The position numbers and the translations under genes were made by a program. The notes below the pieces were generated by a model, which was not told the origin of the DNA, did no database searches, and saw only the letters and a list, made by a program, of their open reading frames with translations. This document shows positions 1 through 9,539 of a DNA stretch of 64,000 nt, one piece after another. Source of the stretch: Buttiauxella selenatireducens (lineage in GTDB: Bacteria; Pseudomonadota; Gammaproteobacteria; Enterobacterales; Enterobacteriaceae); assembly GCF_031432975.1 (NCBI RefSeq), contig NZ_CP133838.1, forward strand, positions 2,294,001 to 2,358,000. Direction: 5' to 3'. Position 1 is the stretch's first letter; the number at the start of each line of letters is the position of its first letter.

Positions 1-1516
1 CCCAGGAAAGGCCCACGCCGATAACTTTTGCCAGATTGTCGTTCAGGAAGTCGGCGAGGTCATAAACCGGGGGATTCGTCACGGCAACAAACGATCCCAT
101 GAACACAATCAATTGCCCCCATAAACCGGCAAGCTTAGGTTGTTGTAGTTTAAGTAATTGCATCGTCGCCAACAACGGCAACAAGAAAATCAGGAATTGC
201 CAGAGATCGGTAATTTGGACCATCAGGCCAAATTTCACCAGGAAGCTGAACATTGAGAGCCACAACAATGTGCGCATCAGGAGTGTGAGTGAATTCAGCG
301 GTGAAGGTACGGACGAATAGAGCACACAACTGATTGCCGCAAGCGTCAATGCGCCGCTGCCCGAATCCCATTGGGTGCTGATACACCAGGCTCCGGTTAT
401 GGTTATGACGCAAAATGTACGCAGTGCGCTCCATATGGCTTCAGTACTATCGGTATGACGTGCCAGCGGTGCGGTGACAGGTGGAGTGAGTACTGAAACC
501 GGAGTGGCATTTTCCAGTTCACGCATCCAACGGCTGCTATTGAGATACAGCCAGCAGAAATAGCGCAAACGATGCCAGAAAGCCTGGTGGCGGTAATCAT
601 CTTCTGAAGGGGGAGCAATCTGCGAAAGGAGACGTGCAACGGTGTACTTATGAACATCTTCCCGCGCCAACTCTTTGATCAGCGCGTCCATAACAGGCCA
701 TAAATTTTCAGGCGGATTAGGCCAGTTCATCAACATACGGCGCAGGCTGGAGATAACACTGGTCATGCGTAATTGCTGATGAATGAGATAGTTAAGCAAA
801 TTGTTCTGACGGCGGAAACGGTAATGGCTCCAGAATGCCTGAATGCGTAACAGGTTCATGGTCAAAATTTGCCCAATCACACCTTCATGCGCGGTACGAA
901 TCGCATCAGTGGTTTCAGGCTTCCACAACATCGAGGCGTGTTCAAGCAAGCGCGTATGCATATTGCGCAGAGCGGTGAGCAGCGTGGTGCCATCTGACGT
1001 ACTGGGCAGCACCATCATCATGAATGCGCCACACAAAATACCGACGATAACTTCGCAAACACGCGCCTGTGTGATATCCCAAAGTTGCGTGGTATCGACG
1101 GTATTCACCATCGGGAAAGCGATGATCGCGGCGGTATAGCCCGCCAGCATAAAGGCGTACGCCACGTTGTTCTGATAATGACTGGAGCTCCAGGTACAGA
1201 GCGCAAGCCACGACGCCATCGCAAAGGTGAACAACCACGGGTCGTTGAGCGTATTCCCCGCAATGATCAGGGAGGCCATTGCACCTATCAGGCTACCCGC
1301 GACTCGCCCAAGGCTTTTGCTGACCACGCCGCCGACCGTTGGAAAACTGACTACGGCCGCTGAGGTCATTGCCCAGTAAGGTTCATCTAAATTGAGGTAG
1401 TAGGCGATGGTGAGTGCGAGACACATCGCAATAGCATTACGCAGTGCGTAACGCCATTGGCCTGCATTCGCTTTCGCCCAGGGGGTATTTCGCCATGTCA
1501 ACGCGGAGAATTTCAT
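1..1516 (-). CDS. ydhK: FUSC-family inner-membrane efflux protein YdhK, 3' end outside the window
   Basis: Reading leftwards from the ATG at 1516, the frame stays open to base 1, giving about 505 residues of a family member that is about 670 residues long in E. coli; the C-terminus lies outside the window. The protein begins with a run of membrane helices containing the conserved stretch [12 protein letters not shown] (about residues 45-56), typical of the fusaric acid resistance (FUSC/AaeB-like) family. A soluble middle follows, then a second helix block near the window edge. It is the last gene of ydhIJK, starting 8 bases after ydhJ stops. By analogy with AaeAB it would pair with the HlyD-type YdhJ to export small aromatic or similar compounds; the substrate is unknown. 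No internal stop is visible. Confidence 0.93.
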   Translation of the reverse strand, partial: MKFSALTWRNTPWAKANAGQWRYALRNAIAMCLALTIAYYLNLDEPYWAMTSAAVVSFPTVGGVVSKSLGRVAGSLIGAMASLIIAGNTLNDPWLFTFAMASWLALCTWSSSHYQNNVAYAFMLAGYTAAIIAFPMVNTVDTTQLWDITQARVCEVIVGILCGAFMMMVLPSTSDGTTLLTALRNMHTRLLEHASMLWKPETTDAIRTAHEGVIGQILTMNLLRIQAFWSHYRFRRQNNLLNYLIHQQLRMTSVISSLRRMLMNWPNPPENLWPVMDALIKELAREDVHKYTVARLLSQIAPPSEDDYRHQAFWHRLRYFCWLYLNSSRWMRELENATPVSVLTPPVTAPLARHTDSTEAIWSALRTFCVITITGAWCISTQWDSGSGALTLAAISCVLYSSVPSPLNSLTLLMRTLLWLSMFSFLVKFGLMVQITDLWQFLIFLLPLLATMQLLKLQQPKLAGLWGQLIVFMGSFVAVTNPPVYDLADFLNDNLAKVIGVGLSW

Positions 1517-1524
1517 CGGCGAGG

Positions 1525-2376
1525 TCAGTGCTTAATCGTCACAGTGCAGGTGGTGCCGGAAACCAGCGTAATGCCTTGCGGGATTTCATCTAGCTGAATG
1601 CGCACAGGAACACGTTGGGCCAGGCGCACCCACGGCACATTAGGTTTAATGTCCGGTACTAAATCACTATTACTTTCCACGCTTTGATCGTATATCGCGC
1701 GCCCAATACTTTGTACTTTTCCGCTTAATGGAATATGTCCGCTATACAAAACAATCTGCGTAGCATCACCGGGTTGGATATGGCGCAGTTTGGTTTCTTC
1801 AAAATAACCCACAACGTAAAACGAGTGGCTGTCGACGAGGGCAAAAACGGGTTGGCCCACAGTGGCGTAGTTACCGGTTCGCGTGGAGAGGTTCGTTACC
1901 CATCCATCCACCGGTGCGCTGACCGTAGTTTGAGTAATTTGCCATTTCGCCTGTTCAAGCGTAGCTTCGGCCGCTTTTACAGCGGCTTGCTCGGCTTTGA
2001 CATTAATATTCGCGGTATCCATATCTTCAGCCGATATGTAATTGCGGGGTAAATTTCTGCGGCGCAGTGCTTCATTGCTGGCTTTTGCCAGTTCAGACTG
2101 CGCCTGGGCTAACTGCGCTTCCGCGTTCAGTTGTGCAATGTGATAGGGCGTGGGGTCAATCGTGAACAGTACCGTACCCGCTTTGACGAACTGGTTATCT
2201 TCAATATTGAGTTGAGTAATGGTTCCCGACACCTGGGGCGTGATGCTGACTTGTTCGGCACGCACTTTCCCATCTCGCGTCCACGGAGATTGCATGTAAT
2301 AATTCCATAACAACCAGCCAACAATGATGGCTACAGCGAAAATCAGCAAAGTGGAAAAGTATTTTATTGTTTTCAT
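1525..2376 (-). CDS. ydhJ: HlyD-family membrane fusion protein YdhJ
   Basis: 283 residues, close to the E. coli length of about 285. An N-terminal signal anchor (about residues 7-27, hydrophobic, ending before [12 protein letters not shown]) holds it in the inner membrane with the rest in the periplasm. The lipoyl-like beta segment ([20 protein letters not shown]) precedes an Ala/Gln/Glu-rich helical hairpin (about residues 75-150), and the second lipoyl half ([21 protein letters not shown]) follows, which is the HlyD/EmrA/AaeA layout. It sits 3 bases after ydhI and 8 before ydhK, so the three form one operon. The role as periplasmic adaptor of a FUSC pump is inferred from family and context. 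Confidence 0.95.
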   Translation of the reverse strand: MKTIKYFSTLLIFAVAIIVGWLLWNYYMQSPWTRDGKVRAEQVSITPQVSGTITQLNIEDNQFVKAGTVLFTIDPTPYHIAQLNAEAQLAQAQSELAKASNEALRRRNLPRNYISAEDMDTANINVKAEQAAVKAAEATLEQAKWQITQTTVSAPVDGWVTNLSTRTGNYATVGQPVFALVDSHSFYVVGYFEETKLRHIQPGDATQIVLYSGHIPLSGKVQSIGRAIYDQSVESNSDLVPDIKPNVPWVRLAQRVPVRIQLDEIPQGITLVSGTTCTVTIKH

Positions 2377-2379
2377 GTT

Positions 2380-2616
2380 TTACCAGACCACCAGAAACGC
2401 AAGTCCTGCACAGACGGAGAGTGAAAATAACGACAGATCCATTAATGTCGGATGCCAGATATCACCGGAATACATCCAGTCACGCAGTAAATGATGAAGA
2501 ATGAGCCAGATAAAAAAGCCCAGGATTATCGCTTTAAAAATAGGGGGGAAGTAGATTGAAGCTCCTACAACCAAGTCCTGGAGCGGCAGGCCGGATGTTA
2601 AAAAATCGAGTTTCAC
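2380..2616 (-). CDS. ydhI: DUF1656 small membrane protein YdhI
   Basis: 78 residues with two hydrophobic segments (about residues 12-42 and 58-77) and the N-terminal pattern of small DUF1656 proteins, which accompany HlyD and FUSC genes in AaeX/AaeA/AaeB-type pumps. It is the first gene of the ydhIJK operon and diverges from slyA. The shared spacer holds a SlyA box, so the operon may be under SlyA control, as is proposed for neighbouring genes in relatives; that is an inference. No enzymatic motif is visible, and its precise role in the pump is not known. Confidence 0.92.
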   Translation of the reverse strand: MKLDFLTSGLPLQDLVVGASIYFPPIFKAIILGFFIWLILHHLLRDWMYSGDIWHPTLMDLSLFSLSVCAGLAFLVVW

Positions 2617-2769
2617 GTCAGATAATCCTTTAAATTTCCGGGGATGACTGCCGTTTCCCCTGACTTAGTTGTAAACTAAAAGTATAGCTGGTTGCTTAAC
2701 GTCAGCAAAAGTAAGGAATTTAATTTTTCAATTAATGCCTGCACAATAGTTTAAAATCAGTATAATAAG

Positions 2770-2781
2770 TTAGCAAGCTAA
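2770..2781 (+). promoter_or_regulatory. Perfect SlyA-binding palindrome
   Basis: TTAGCAAGCTAA is a perfect 12-base inverted repeat identical to the published SlyA consensus. It lies just upstream of the slyA ribosome-binding site (AAGGAG at 2786-2791) and within the spacer shared with the divergent ydhIJK operon. This position fits autorepression of slyA. The sequence identity is direct; the regulatory effect is inferred. Confidence 0.8.
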
Positions 2782-2791
2782 TTATAAGGAG

Positions 2792-3232
2792 ATGAAATTG
2801 GAATCGCCACTAGGATCGGATCTGGCACGGTTGGTGCGCATTTGGCGTGCTCTGATTGACCATCGCCTGAAACCTCTGGAGTTGACACAGACGCATTGGG
2901 TAACGCTGCACAATATTCACCAGTTACCGCCCGAGCAGTCACAGATTCAGTTGGCCAAAGCGATTGGTATTGAGCAACCATCACTGGTTAGAACGCTCGA
3001 CCAACTGGAAGAGAAAGGGCTTATTTCACGTCAAACTTGTGCGAATGACCGAAGGGCGAAACGCATAAAGCTTACTGAACGCGCTGAGCCAATTATTAAT
3101 GAGATGGAAACGGTTATTAAAAAAACGCGCAATGAGATTTTGTTGGGGATCAGTTCTGAAGAACAAGAACTATTACTTGACCTGATTAATCGCCTGGAGC
3201 AAAACATCGTTCATCTACAGACAAAAGAGTAA
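2792..3232 (+). CDS. slyA: MarR-family transcriptional regulator SlyA
   Basis: 146 residues, nearly identical in its first 100 residues to E. coli and Salmonella SlyA. It carries a dimerising N-terminal helix, then the winged helix-turn-helix (about residues 30-110, including [20 protein letters not shown] as recognition region and the wing around DRRAKR). SlyA counter-silences H-NS-bound genes and controls virulence and envelope genes in Salmonella. The chosen start is the first ATG, preceded by AAGGAG. The last 40 residues are the most diverged, as usual in this family. The transcript likely ends at the hairpin at 3244. Confidence 0.97.
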   Translation: MKLESPLGSDLARLVRIWRALIDHRLKPLELTQTHWVTLHNIHQLPPEQSQIQLAKAIGIEQPSLVRTLDQLEEKGLISRQTCANDRRAKRIKLTERAEPIINEMETVIKKTRNEILLGISSEEQELLLDLINRLEQNIVHLQTKE

Positions 3233-3243
3233 TGCCTTTCAGT

Positions 3244-3275
3244 AAGCCTCATCATTCGGTGAGGCTTTCTATTTT
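3244..3275 (+). terminator. Intrinsic terminator after slyA
   Basis: AAGCCTCA (3244-3251) pairs with TGAGGCTT (3260-3267) and is followed by a T-rich stretch. It lies between slyA and the convergent slyB. Confidence 0.75.
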
Positions 3276-3337
3276 GCAACAATCGATACTGCAGAAATAA
3301 CGTGGGGCAACCTGCAAACAAGCCGCCCCTGGCATTA

Positions 3338-3805
3338 TTAATTTGGTGATACCGTCGTTTGGCTGCCGTTGCTGGCGATGCGTACACGTTGACCCGCTAC
3401 GAATTGGGTGTTGCCTTGTTTCTGCACGACCAGAATAGTGTTGCCATCATCTTTACGAATTTCTAGCTCAACACCGTCGGTTTTGTTCAGTGCACCCTGA
3501 ACGCTCTGGCCCGCAACACCACCTGCTACTGCACCAGCAGCAGTTGCCAGTGAACGACCGGTACCCCCGCCAACAGTGTTACCCAGGAAACCACCCAGAA
3601 CAGCACCACCAATCGCGCCCATCACATTTGAATCATTTCCTGCCTGGATTTGAACCGGACGGGTGGATACCAACGTGCCGTAGGTTACGCTTTGAACTTG
3701 CTTGGCGTCTGAGGCGCTATAAACATCGCCGGAAAGCGTGCTGGTGTTAGCACAACCAGCCAAAGTTAAACCCACTAATGAAACTGCCAGTATACGTGAA
3801 ATCAT
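3338..3805 (-). CDS. slyB: Outer-membrane lipoprotein SlyB (glycine-zipper)
   Basis: 155 residues. A lipoprotein signal ends in LAGC with the lipidated cysteine at residue 18. The middle (about residues 60-105) is a Gly/Ala-rich glycine-zipper 2TM segment (GAIGGAVLGGFLGNTVGGG...), and the C-terminus is a small beta domain rich in Val/Thr. SlyB is a PhoP-regulated envelope lipoprotein involved in outer-membrane integrity under stress. It is transcribed alone, convergent with slyA. A TATAAT hexamer on the minus strand at 3860-3865 could be its -10 element. A second glycine-zipper protein occurs at 37683 in this window. Confidence 0.96.
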   Translation of the reverse strand: MISRILAVSLVGLTLAGCANTSTLSGDVYSASDAKQVQSVTYGTLVSTRPVQIQAGNDSNVMGAIGGAVLGGFLGNTVGGGTGRSLATAAGAVAGGVAGQSVQGALNKTDGVELEIRKDDGNTILVVQKQGNTQFVAGQRVRIASNGSQTTVSPN

Positions 3806-3918
3806 TTATGACTCTCCTGATCATCTAGAAACGCCCAACCGAGCATCCATCGTGTCTAAATTATATGGTATTTAGGTGCTGAATTTAATATTAGTTCAGC
3901 CGCATTATGGCATTGAAA

Positions 3919-3946
3919 CTAAAAAAGCCTGCATTAACCAGGCTTA
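3919..3946 (-). terminator. Orphan intrinsic terminator upstream of slyB
   Basis: On the minus strand AAGCCTG pairs with CAGGCTT across a 7-base loop and runs into six T (plus strand: AAAAAAGCCTG at 3921). It lies about 115 bases upstream of the slyB start, with no gene behind it on that strand, so it could end a small RNA or act within a long slyB leader. Confidence 0.5.
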
Positions 3947-4089
3947 AACCAGTTGCAGTTAGGGCATAACACCACTTTCACTATCATTTTGTGACGCAAT
4001 GTTATTAAAAATATTAATTAATCACCGAATTGAATGTTAGTTTATGAAGGAATTAATCCCACTATTTGGCGAGTCTCCAGGAGTAACAG

Positions 4090-5214
4090 ATGAAATCAGG
4101 GCGTTATATCGGTGTGATGTCAGGTACCAGCCTGGACGGTATTGATGTCGTTCTGGCAGCGATCGATGAACATCTTGTTGCCCAGCAGGCCAGTTACTGC
4201 CATCCGATTCCGTTGGATATCAAAAAAGCCATTCTGGCTATCTGCCAGGGGCAACAATTAACCCTTTCTCAACTCGGACAGCTTGATAATCGTCTGGGTA
4301 AATTGTTCGCTGAGGCGGTGCAAACCCTGATGAATGAACAAGGGCTGACGTATACGGATGTCACCGCCATTGGTTGCCATGGGCAAACGGTGTGGCATGA
4401 GCCACAAGGTGAAGCGCCTCATACCATGCAAATTGGTGACAATAATCAGATTGTTGCCCGCACAGGCGTCACTGTTGTGGGGGACTTCCGTCGTCGTGAT
4501 ATGGCGCTTGGGGGACAGGGAGCACCACTTGTGCCTGCTTTCCATCAGGCTTTACTTGGACATCCTACCGAACATCGTATGGTGCTCAACATCGGCGGTA
4601 TCGCAAATCTCTCGCTGCTCATTCCCGAACAACCGGTACGCGGCTTCGACACTGGGCCGGGAAATATGCTGATTGATGCCTGGATCTGGCGTCAGCGTGG
4701 AAAAGCCTACGATAAAGACGCGGAATGGGCGATCAGCGGTAAGGTGATCCTCCCGTTGTTGCAGCAAATGCTAAGCGATCCTTACTTTGCGATGCCCGCG
4801 CCAAAAAGTACCGGGCGCGAGTATTTCAATTATGGCTGGCTCGAGCGTCAACTCGCGGCATTTCCAGGCGTTGCTGCAGAAGATGTTCAGGCGACACTGA
4901 CCGAACTGACTGCGATAACGATTTCAGAGCAAGTCTTGTTGAGCGGCGGTTGTGAGCGCCTGATGGTGTGTGGCGGGGGCAGCCGTAATCCTTTATTGAT
5001 GGCCCGTTTGGCTGGGCTCCTGGCGGGAATCGAAGTCACCACCACTGACGACGCGGGAATCAGTGGTGATGATATGGAAGCGTTAGCTTTCGCCTGGCTT
5101 GCCTTCCGCACGTTATCTGGGCTACCGGGTAATTTGCCTTCGGTAACAGGGGCGTCGGCCGCCAGTGTGATAGGTGCAATTTTTCCTGCAAACCCGCTGT
5201 ATAATCAGAGTTAA
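4090..5214 (+). CDS. anmK: Anhydro-N-acetylmuramic acid kinase
   Basis: 374 residues (E. coli about 369). AnmK phosphorylates and hydrolyses 1,6-anhydro-MurNAc to MurNAc-6-phosphate during peptidoglycan recycling in the cytoplasm. The N-terminal phosphate-binding motif [12 protein letters not shown] (about residues 8-19), the [10 protein letters not shown] segment, the catalytic-region [22 protein letters not shown] and the C-terminal GGGSRNPLL motif are all present, typical of the hexokinase/actin fold. The start follows CAGGAG. It is read alone or with mliC, 91 bases downstream, with a hairpin in between. Confidence 0.97.
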   Translation: MKSGRYIGVMSGTSLDGIDVVLAAIDEHLVAQQASYCHPIPLDIKKAILAICQGQQLTLSQLGQLDNRLGKLFAEAVQTLMNEQGLTYTDVTAIGCHGQTVWHEPQGEAPHTMQIGDNNQIVARTGVTVVGDFRRRDMALGGQGAPLVPAFHQALLGHPTEHRMVLNIGGIANLSLLIPEQPVRGFDTGPGNMLIDAWIWRQRGKAYDKDAEWAISGKVILPLLQQMLSDPYFAMPAPKSTGREYFNYGWLERQLAAFPGVAAEDVQATLTELTAITISEQVLLSGGCERLMVCGGGSRNPLLMARLAGLLAGIEVTTTDDAGISGDDMEALAFAWLAFRTLSGLPGNLPSVTGASAASVIGAIFPANPLYNQS

Positions 5215-5256
5215 CTGAAATAATCTTCAGCACTAAATCTCTAAACTGAAGTTAAT

Positions 5257-5280
5257 GGGGGAGGTTATGCTCCCCCTTTA
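5257..5280 (+). terminator. Probable terminator after anmK
   Basis: GGGGGAG (5257-5263) pairs with CTCCCCC (5270-5276) around a 6-base loop, followed only by TTTA, so termination may be partial. Confidence 0.5.
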
Positions 5281-5305
5281 TAAGAAATAATAAGAACTTC
5301 AGGAC

Positions 5306-5635
5306 ATGCAGATGAAAAAACTACTTATTGCCACCATCCCCTTCATGCTTGCCGGATGTAGCTACTACAACACTTTTGTAGAACGTATGCAGACGGATAC
5401 GCTGCAATATCAATGTGATGAAAAACCCCTGACGGTTAAACAAAACAACCAAAAAAGTATGGTGAGCTTTGTTTACGACAACGAATACTTATCACTGACA
5501 CAGGGCTTATCCGCATCGGGCGCCCGTTATACTGATGGGGTTTACGTGTTCTGGTCGAAGGGGGATACCGCTACGGTGTATCGTAAAGACCAGATTGTAT
5601 TGAATAATTGCCAGCTACAAAATCCAAAACGTTGA
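5306..5635 (+). CDS. mliC: Membrane-bound lysozyme inhibitor of C-type, MliC
   Basis: 109 residues, the same length as E. coli MliC. The signal peptide ends in LAGC (lipidated Cys18), and no Asp follows the Cys, consistent with outer-membrane sorting. The mature domain keeps the conserved [10 protein letters not shown] strand and the [16 protein letters not shown] segment, whose Ser and Lys enter the lysozyme active site in this family. An in-frame second ATG (third codon) gives two possible starts, as in E. coli. It lies 57 bases before pdxH, in the same orientation. Confidence 0.95.
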   Translation: MQMKKLLIATIPFMLAGCSYYNTFVERMQTDTLQYQCDEKPLTVKQNNQKSMVSFVYDNEYLSLTQGLSASGARYTDGVYVFWSKGDTATVYRKDQIVLNNCQLQNPKR

Positions 5636-5692
5636 GATTTCTTAGGGTGGGGCGCACAATAGCTCCACCTTACGATAGCCTGACGTAACGCC

Positions 5693-6349
5693 ATGTCTGA
5701 TAATGACTCTCTGCAACAAATTGCACATCTGCGCCGCGAATACACTAAAGGTGGCTTGCGCCGTAATGATCTTACTGAGCAACCGTTAGCACTGTTTGAG
5801 CGCTGGTTAGCTCAAGCCTGCGACGCAAAACTTGCTGATCCTACCGCCATGGTGGTGGCCACGGTTGATGAGAACGGCCAACCGTATCAGCGTATTGTTT
5901 TGCTCAAACACTTTGATGAACGTGGGCTGGTGTTTTATACCAATCTCGGTTCGCGCAAAGCGCATCATCTGGAAAATAACCCGCGTATAAGCCTGCATTT
6001 CCCTTGGCATATGCTCGACCGTCAGGTGATGGTGCAGGGTACTGCGGAGCGCTTATCTACACTCGAAGTGATGAAGTATTTCCACAGCCGGCCGCGTGAC
6101 AGCCAAATCGGTGCCTGGGTTTCCAAACAATCCAGCCGAATTTCCGCTCGCGGTATTCTTGAAAGTAAATTCCTCGAACTGAAACAGAAATTCCAGCAGG
6201 GCGAAATTCCATTACCCAGTTTCTGGGGTGGGTATCGCGTAACAATTGACCAAATGGAATTCTGGCAGGGTGGAGAACATCGTCTACACGATCGTTTTTT
6301 ATACCAGCGTGAAGGCAGTGCCTGGAAAATAGACCGTCTGGCTCCATAA
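5693..6349 (+). CDS. pdxH: Pyridoxine/pyridoxamine 5'-phosphate oxidase
   Basis: 218 residues, the family length. PdxH is an FMN-dependent cytoplasmic dimer that oxidises PNP or PMP to pyridoxal 5'-phosphate, the last step of vitamin B6 synthesis and salvage. The split-barrel FMN/PLP-binding motifs [18 protein letters not shown], the [12 protein letters not shown] loop, the [10 protein letters not shown] segment and the C-terminal [20 protein letters not shown] are intact. It precedes tyrS and pdxY as in E. coli, placing cofactor synthesis beside PLP salvage. Confidence 0.98.
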   Translation: MSDNDSLQQIAHLRREYTKGGLRRNDLTEQPLALFERWLAQACDAKLADPTAMVVATVDENGQPYQRIVLLKHFDERGLVFYTNLGSRKAHHLENNPRISLHFPWHMLDRQVMVQGTAERLSTLEVMKYFHSRPRDSQIGAWVSKQSSRISARGILESKFLELKQKFQQGEIPLPSFWGGYRVTIDQMEFWQGGEHRLHDRFLYQREGSAWKIDRLAP

Positions 6350-6491
6350 CATAGGCAAATTGTTGTTTTAAGCGCTGGCACTCCGGTTGTTGGCGCTTTA
6401 TTCTATGTCCCCTAAGAAATTACTTCCTTTCGTCAACTGGCGAAAAGCCGTGTACCGGCCAAGGTGCAGTCGTATATAGATGGAGAATTTG

Positions 6492-7766
6492 ATGGCAAGC
6501 ATCAATTTGATAAAACAATTGCAAGAGCGGGGCTTAGTCGCCCAGGTAACGGATGAAGAAGCGTTAGCACAGCGACTGGCGCAAGGGCCAATTGCTCTGT
6601 ATTGCGGCTTTGATCCTACCGCTGACAGCTTGCATTTGGGCCATCTGGTTCCGCTGCTGTGCCTGAAACGCTTCCAGGAAGCAGGTCACAAACCGGTTGC
6701 GCTGGTGGGTGGTGCGACAGGTCTGATTGGCGACCCGAGTTTTAAAGCATCAGAGCGTAAACTCAATACCGAAGATACCGTTCAGGAGTGGGTTGAAAAA
6801 ATCCGCCGTCAGGTTGCACCGTTCCTTGATTTCGACTGTGGCGAAAACTCAGCAATTGCGGCTAACAACTACGACTGGTTTGGCGGCATGAACGTGCTGA
6901 CCTTCCTGCGAGATATCGGTAAGCACTTCTCTGTTAACCAGATGATTAACAAAGAAGCCGTGAAGCAGCGTCTGAACCGTGATGATGTCGGTATTTCCTT
7001 TACCGAATTCTCCTACAACCTGCTGCAGGGTTATGACTTCGCGTGTCTGAACAAGCTGCATGGCGTGGTTCTACAAATTGGTGGTTCTGATCAGTGGGGT
7101 AACATCACCTCCGGTATCGATTTGACTCGTCGTCTGCATCAGCAACAGGCCTTTGGTCTGACTGTTCCGTTGATCACCAAATCCGATGGCACCAAGTTTG
7201 GTAAAACTGAAGGTGGTGCGGTGTGGCTGGATCCTAAGAAAACCAGTCCATATAAATTCTACCAATTCTGGATTAACACGGCTGATTCCGATGTCTATCG
7301 TTTCCTGAAGTTCTTTACCTTCATGAGCCTCGAAGAAATCAACGCGCTGGAAGAAGAAGACAAGAACAGCGGCACAGCTCCGCGTGCGCAATATGTGCTG
7401 GCAGAGCAAGTGACTCGTCTGGTTCACGGTGAAGAAGGTCTGGAAGCGGCGAAACGTATCACCAGCAGCCTGTTCAATGGCAACCTGAGCGATTTGACCG
7501 AAGCTGACCTTGAGCAACTGGCACAAGACGGCGTACCGATGGTGGAAATGGAGCGCGGCGCTGACCTGCAACAGGCTTTGGTTGATTCCGAACTGCAACC
7601 GTCACGCGGCCAGGCACGTAAAACCATCGCGCAAAACGCCATCACCATTAACGGCGAGAAGCAGTCTGACCCGGAATATACCTTTGCTGATAGCGATATT
7701 CTTTTCAATCGCTACACCTTGCTGCGCCGGGGCAAGAAAAATTACTGCCTCGTTTGCTGGAAGTAA
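6492..7766 (+). CDS. tyrS: Tyrosyl-tRNA synthetase
   Basis: 424 residues from the ATG at 6492. An in-frame ATG at 6480 exists, but GGAG (6482-6485) is correctly spaced for 6492 and that start matches the E. coli protein. It is a class I synthetase charging tRNA-Tyr. HLGH (residues 48-51) is the HIGH signature and KFGKT (around residue 235) the KMSKS equivalent. The tyrosine-recognition segment [10 protein letters not shown] is intact, and an S4 RNA-binding domain forms the C-terminus (about residues 355-424). A strong terminator follows. Confidence 0.98.
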   Translation: MASINLIKQLQERGLVAQVTDEEALAQRLAQGPIALYCGFDPTADSLHLGHLVPLLCLKRFQEAGHKPVALVGGATGLIGDPSFKASERKLNTEDTVQEWVEKIRRQVAPFLDFDCGENSAIAANNYDWFGGMNVLTFLRDIGKHFSVNQMINKEAVKQRLNRDDVGISFTEFSYNLLQGYDFACLNKLHGVVLQIGGSDQWGNITSGIDLTRRLHQQQAFGLTVPLITKSDGTKFGKTEGGAVWLDPKKTSPYKFYQFWINTADSDVYRFLKFFTFMSLEEINALEEEDKNSGTAPRAQYVLAEQVTRLVHGEEGLEAAKRITSSLFNGNLSDLTEADLEQLAQDGVPMVEMERGADLQQALVDSELQPSRGQARKTIAQNAITINGEKQSDPEYTFADSDILFNRYTLLRRGKKNYCLVCWK

Positions 7767-7780
7767 TTAAGAATGAACAG

Positions 7781-7811
7781 AAGGGCGTGGGAAACCACGC
7801 CCTTTATTTTT
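7781..7811 (+). terminator. Intrinsic terminator after tyrS
   Basis: AAGGGCGTGG pairs perfectly with CCACGCCCTT around a GAAA tetraloop and is followed by TATTTTT. It separates tyrS from pdxY, which must then have its own promoter or depend on read-through. Confidence 0.9.
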
Positions 7812-7866
7812 ACCACCCGTTGTTAATTCACAACCACTATAAAAATCGGTGTATCCGAGTAGAGAA

Positions 7867-8727
7867 ATGAAAAACATTCTTGCCATCCAATCCCATGTAG
7901 TTTTCGGTCATGCAGGTAACAGTGCCGCAGAATTCCCGATGCGACGTCTTGGTGCAAACGTATGGTCGCTGAACACAGTACAGTTCTCCAACCATACCCA
8001 ATACGGAAAATGGACAGGCAGCGTAATGCCGGCCAGTCACCTCAGCGAGATTGTGCAGGGGATTGCAGATATTGGGCAATTAGAGCGTTGTGACGCAGTT
8101 CTGAGTGGTTATCTTGGCTCAGCGGAACAGGGCGAACACATTCTTTCTATTGTGCGTAAAGTTAAAGAAGCGAATCCAGGTGCTAAGTATTTCTGTGACC
8201 CAGTCATGGGGCATCCTGAGAAGGGCTGTATCGTCGCCCCCGGTGTTGCTGAATTCCATACGCGTTACGCACTGCCAGCCAGTGACATTATCGCGCCAAA
8301 CTTGATTGAGCTTGAAATCTTGTGCGGTCACGCGGTTAACACGGTAGAAGAAGCGGTGCATGCCGCGAGAGAGTTGATTAACCTGGGGCCGGAGATTGTG
8401 CTGGTGAAACACCTGGCACGCGCAGCTTATCAGCAGGATCGCTTTGAAATGCTGTTGGTGACGGCCGATGAAGCCTGGCATATCCATCGCCCATTGGTCG
8501 ATTTTGGTGAGCGCCAGCCCGTCGGCGTGGGTGATGTGACGAGTGGGCTGCTGCTGGTAAATCTATTGCATGGTGCCACGCTACGCGAAGCATTACAGCA
8601 TGTCACTGCAGCGGTTTACGACATCATGGTCGTGACCAAGAAAATGGAAGAATACGAGTTACAACTGGTCGCAGCGCAGGAAGGTATTGCGCGTCCAGAG
8701 CATTATTTCACTGCGGTGAAACTGTAA
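7867..8727 (+). CDS. pdxY: Pyridoxal kinase PdxY
   Basis: 286 residues from the ATG at 7867, preceded by a weak GAGA. Another ATG 18 bases upstream would add six residues not found in E. coli PdxY. The enzyme phosphorylates pyridoxal with ATP in B6 salvage (ribokinase-like fold). Visible motifs are the substrate-binding [17 protein letters not shown], the ATP/Mg region [11 protein letters not shown], the [11 protein letters not shown] motif with the catalytic Asp (about residue 223) and the lid. It is followed by a hairpin and a REP-like element before convergent gstA. Confidence 0.96.
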   Translation: MKNILAIQSHVVFGHAGNSAAEFPMRRLGANVWSLNTVQFSNHTQYGKWTGSVMPASHLSEIVQGIADIGQLERCDAVLSGYLGSAEQGEHILSIVRKVKEANPGAKYFCDPVMGHPEKGCIVAPGVAEFHTRYALPASDIIAPNLIELEILCGHAVNTVEEAVHAARELINLGPEIVLVKHLARAAYQQDRFEMLLVTADEAWHIHRPLVDFGERQPVGVGDVTSGLLLVNLLHGATLREALQHVTAAVYDIMVVTKKMEEYELQLVAAQEGIARPEHYFTAVKL

Positions 8728-8729
8728 TA

Positions 8730-8764
8730 AAAAAGGCGGGTGACGCATGCGTCATTCCGCCTTC
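8730..8764. terminator. Hairpin after pdxY
   Basis: AAGGCGG and an inner GACGC pair with GCGTC and CCGCCTT. A run of A precedes the stem on the plus strand, so it would give a U-tract for leftward transcription, but there is little T downstream for pdxY. Confidence 0.55.
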
Positions 8765-8780
8765 TGAGTTGCTGGCAATG

Positions 8781-8808
8781 GGTCGGATAGACAACAGCGC
8801 TATCCGAC
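8781..8808. repeat. REP-like palindrome
   Basis: GTCGGATA (8782-8789) and TATCCGAC (8801-8808) flank a short GC-rich loop, resembling half of an enterobacterial REP/BIME element. It sits between the convergent pdxY and gstA, the usual place for such repeats. Confidence 0.55.
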
Positions 8809-8826
8809 TAAGCACAACCCATCGAA

Positions 8827-9429
8827 TTAAATTCCTTCAGCCGTTAATGCAGCAGCTACTGCCGGACGCGCTTTCATTCGTTCCATAAACGCATCGATAT
8901 TACTTAGCCCTTCCATGTTCAGTTTCACCGCATCCGCCCAGCGCAACACGGTAAACAGATACGCATCTGCCACACTAAAGCGCAGCCCCATCAGCCACTG
9001 TTTATCATTGAGCTCTTCGTTGACGTATCTGAATTTCTTTTCCAGTGCCGCACGAGTGATGAGTTTGAACTCTTCCGGTGTGGCTGGATTGAACAGCGGT
9101 GAGAAACCTTTATGTAACTCGGTTGCGATGTAGTTGAGCCACTCCAGCGTGTGGTAGCGCGTCATACTCCCGGCAGGTGCAAGTAATTGGCGGTCAGGTA
9201 CTTTATCTGCCAGATACTGCACAATCGCCACGCCTTCAGTCAGCAGTGAACCATCATCAAGCAGCAGCGCGGGGACTTGTCCTTTTGCATTTACGTCGAG
9301 ATAGTCGTCACCCGCTTCAGTTTTCTTCGCCGCTAAATCGACTTTAACCAGAGAGAAATCAACACCAGTTTCACGCAGGATAATATGAGGGGAGAGGGAA
9401 CAGGCACCAGCTTTATAATACAGTTTCAT
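8827..9429 (-). CDS. gstA: Beta-class glutathione S-transferase
   Basis: 200 residues (E. coli GstA 201). The N-terminal thioredoxin-like domain starts [15 protein letters not shown], with Cys10 and the following His typical of the bacterial beta class. The glutathione-binding cis-Pro and SNAIL-like region [20 protein letters not shown] is at about residues 50-70, and the all-helical domain follows. It conjugates glutathione to electrophiles and can have peroxidase activity. It is transcribed alone towards pdxY and preceded by AGGAG. Confidence 0.97.
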   Translation of the reverse strand: MKLYYKAGACSLSPHIILRETGVDFSLVKVDLAAKKTEAGDDYLDVNAKGQVPALLLDDGSLLTEGVAIVQYLADKVPDRQLLAPAGSMTRYHTLEWLNYIATELHKGFSPLFNPATPEEFKLITRAALEKKFRYVNEELNDKQWLMGLRFSVADAYLFTVLRWADAVKLNMEGLSNIDAFMERMKARPAVAAALTAEGI

Positions 9430-9480
9430 TTCTGAACTCCTATAGGGCGCAAAGATACTCTATGGTAGTGCTCATTCAGA

Positions 9481-9516
9481 TAAAAAAAAAGCCGTTAAGC
9501 ATGAAGCTAACGGCTT
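9481..9516 (-). terminator. Intrinsic terminator of dtpA
   Basis: On the minus strand AAGCCGTTA pairs with TAACGGCTT and is followed by nine T (plus strand 9482-9490). It lies between dtpA and gstA, both leftward. Confidence 0.9.
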
Positions 9517-9539
9517 AAAATTTTATGTTTCCCGCTACA

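Noticed and set aside
1-1516. Apparent absence of a long gene at the left edge, with only short overlapping ORFs
   Set aside because: The minus-strand frame from the ATG at 1516 is open to base 1. It is simply a gene without a stop inside the window (ydhK), not a decayed one.
7071-7598. 175-residue minus-strand ORF inside tyrS
   Set aside because: Antisense shadow of tyrS with no recognisable content.
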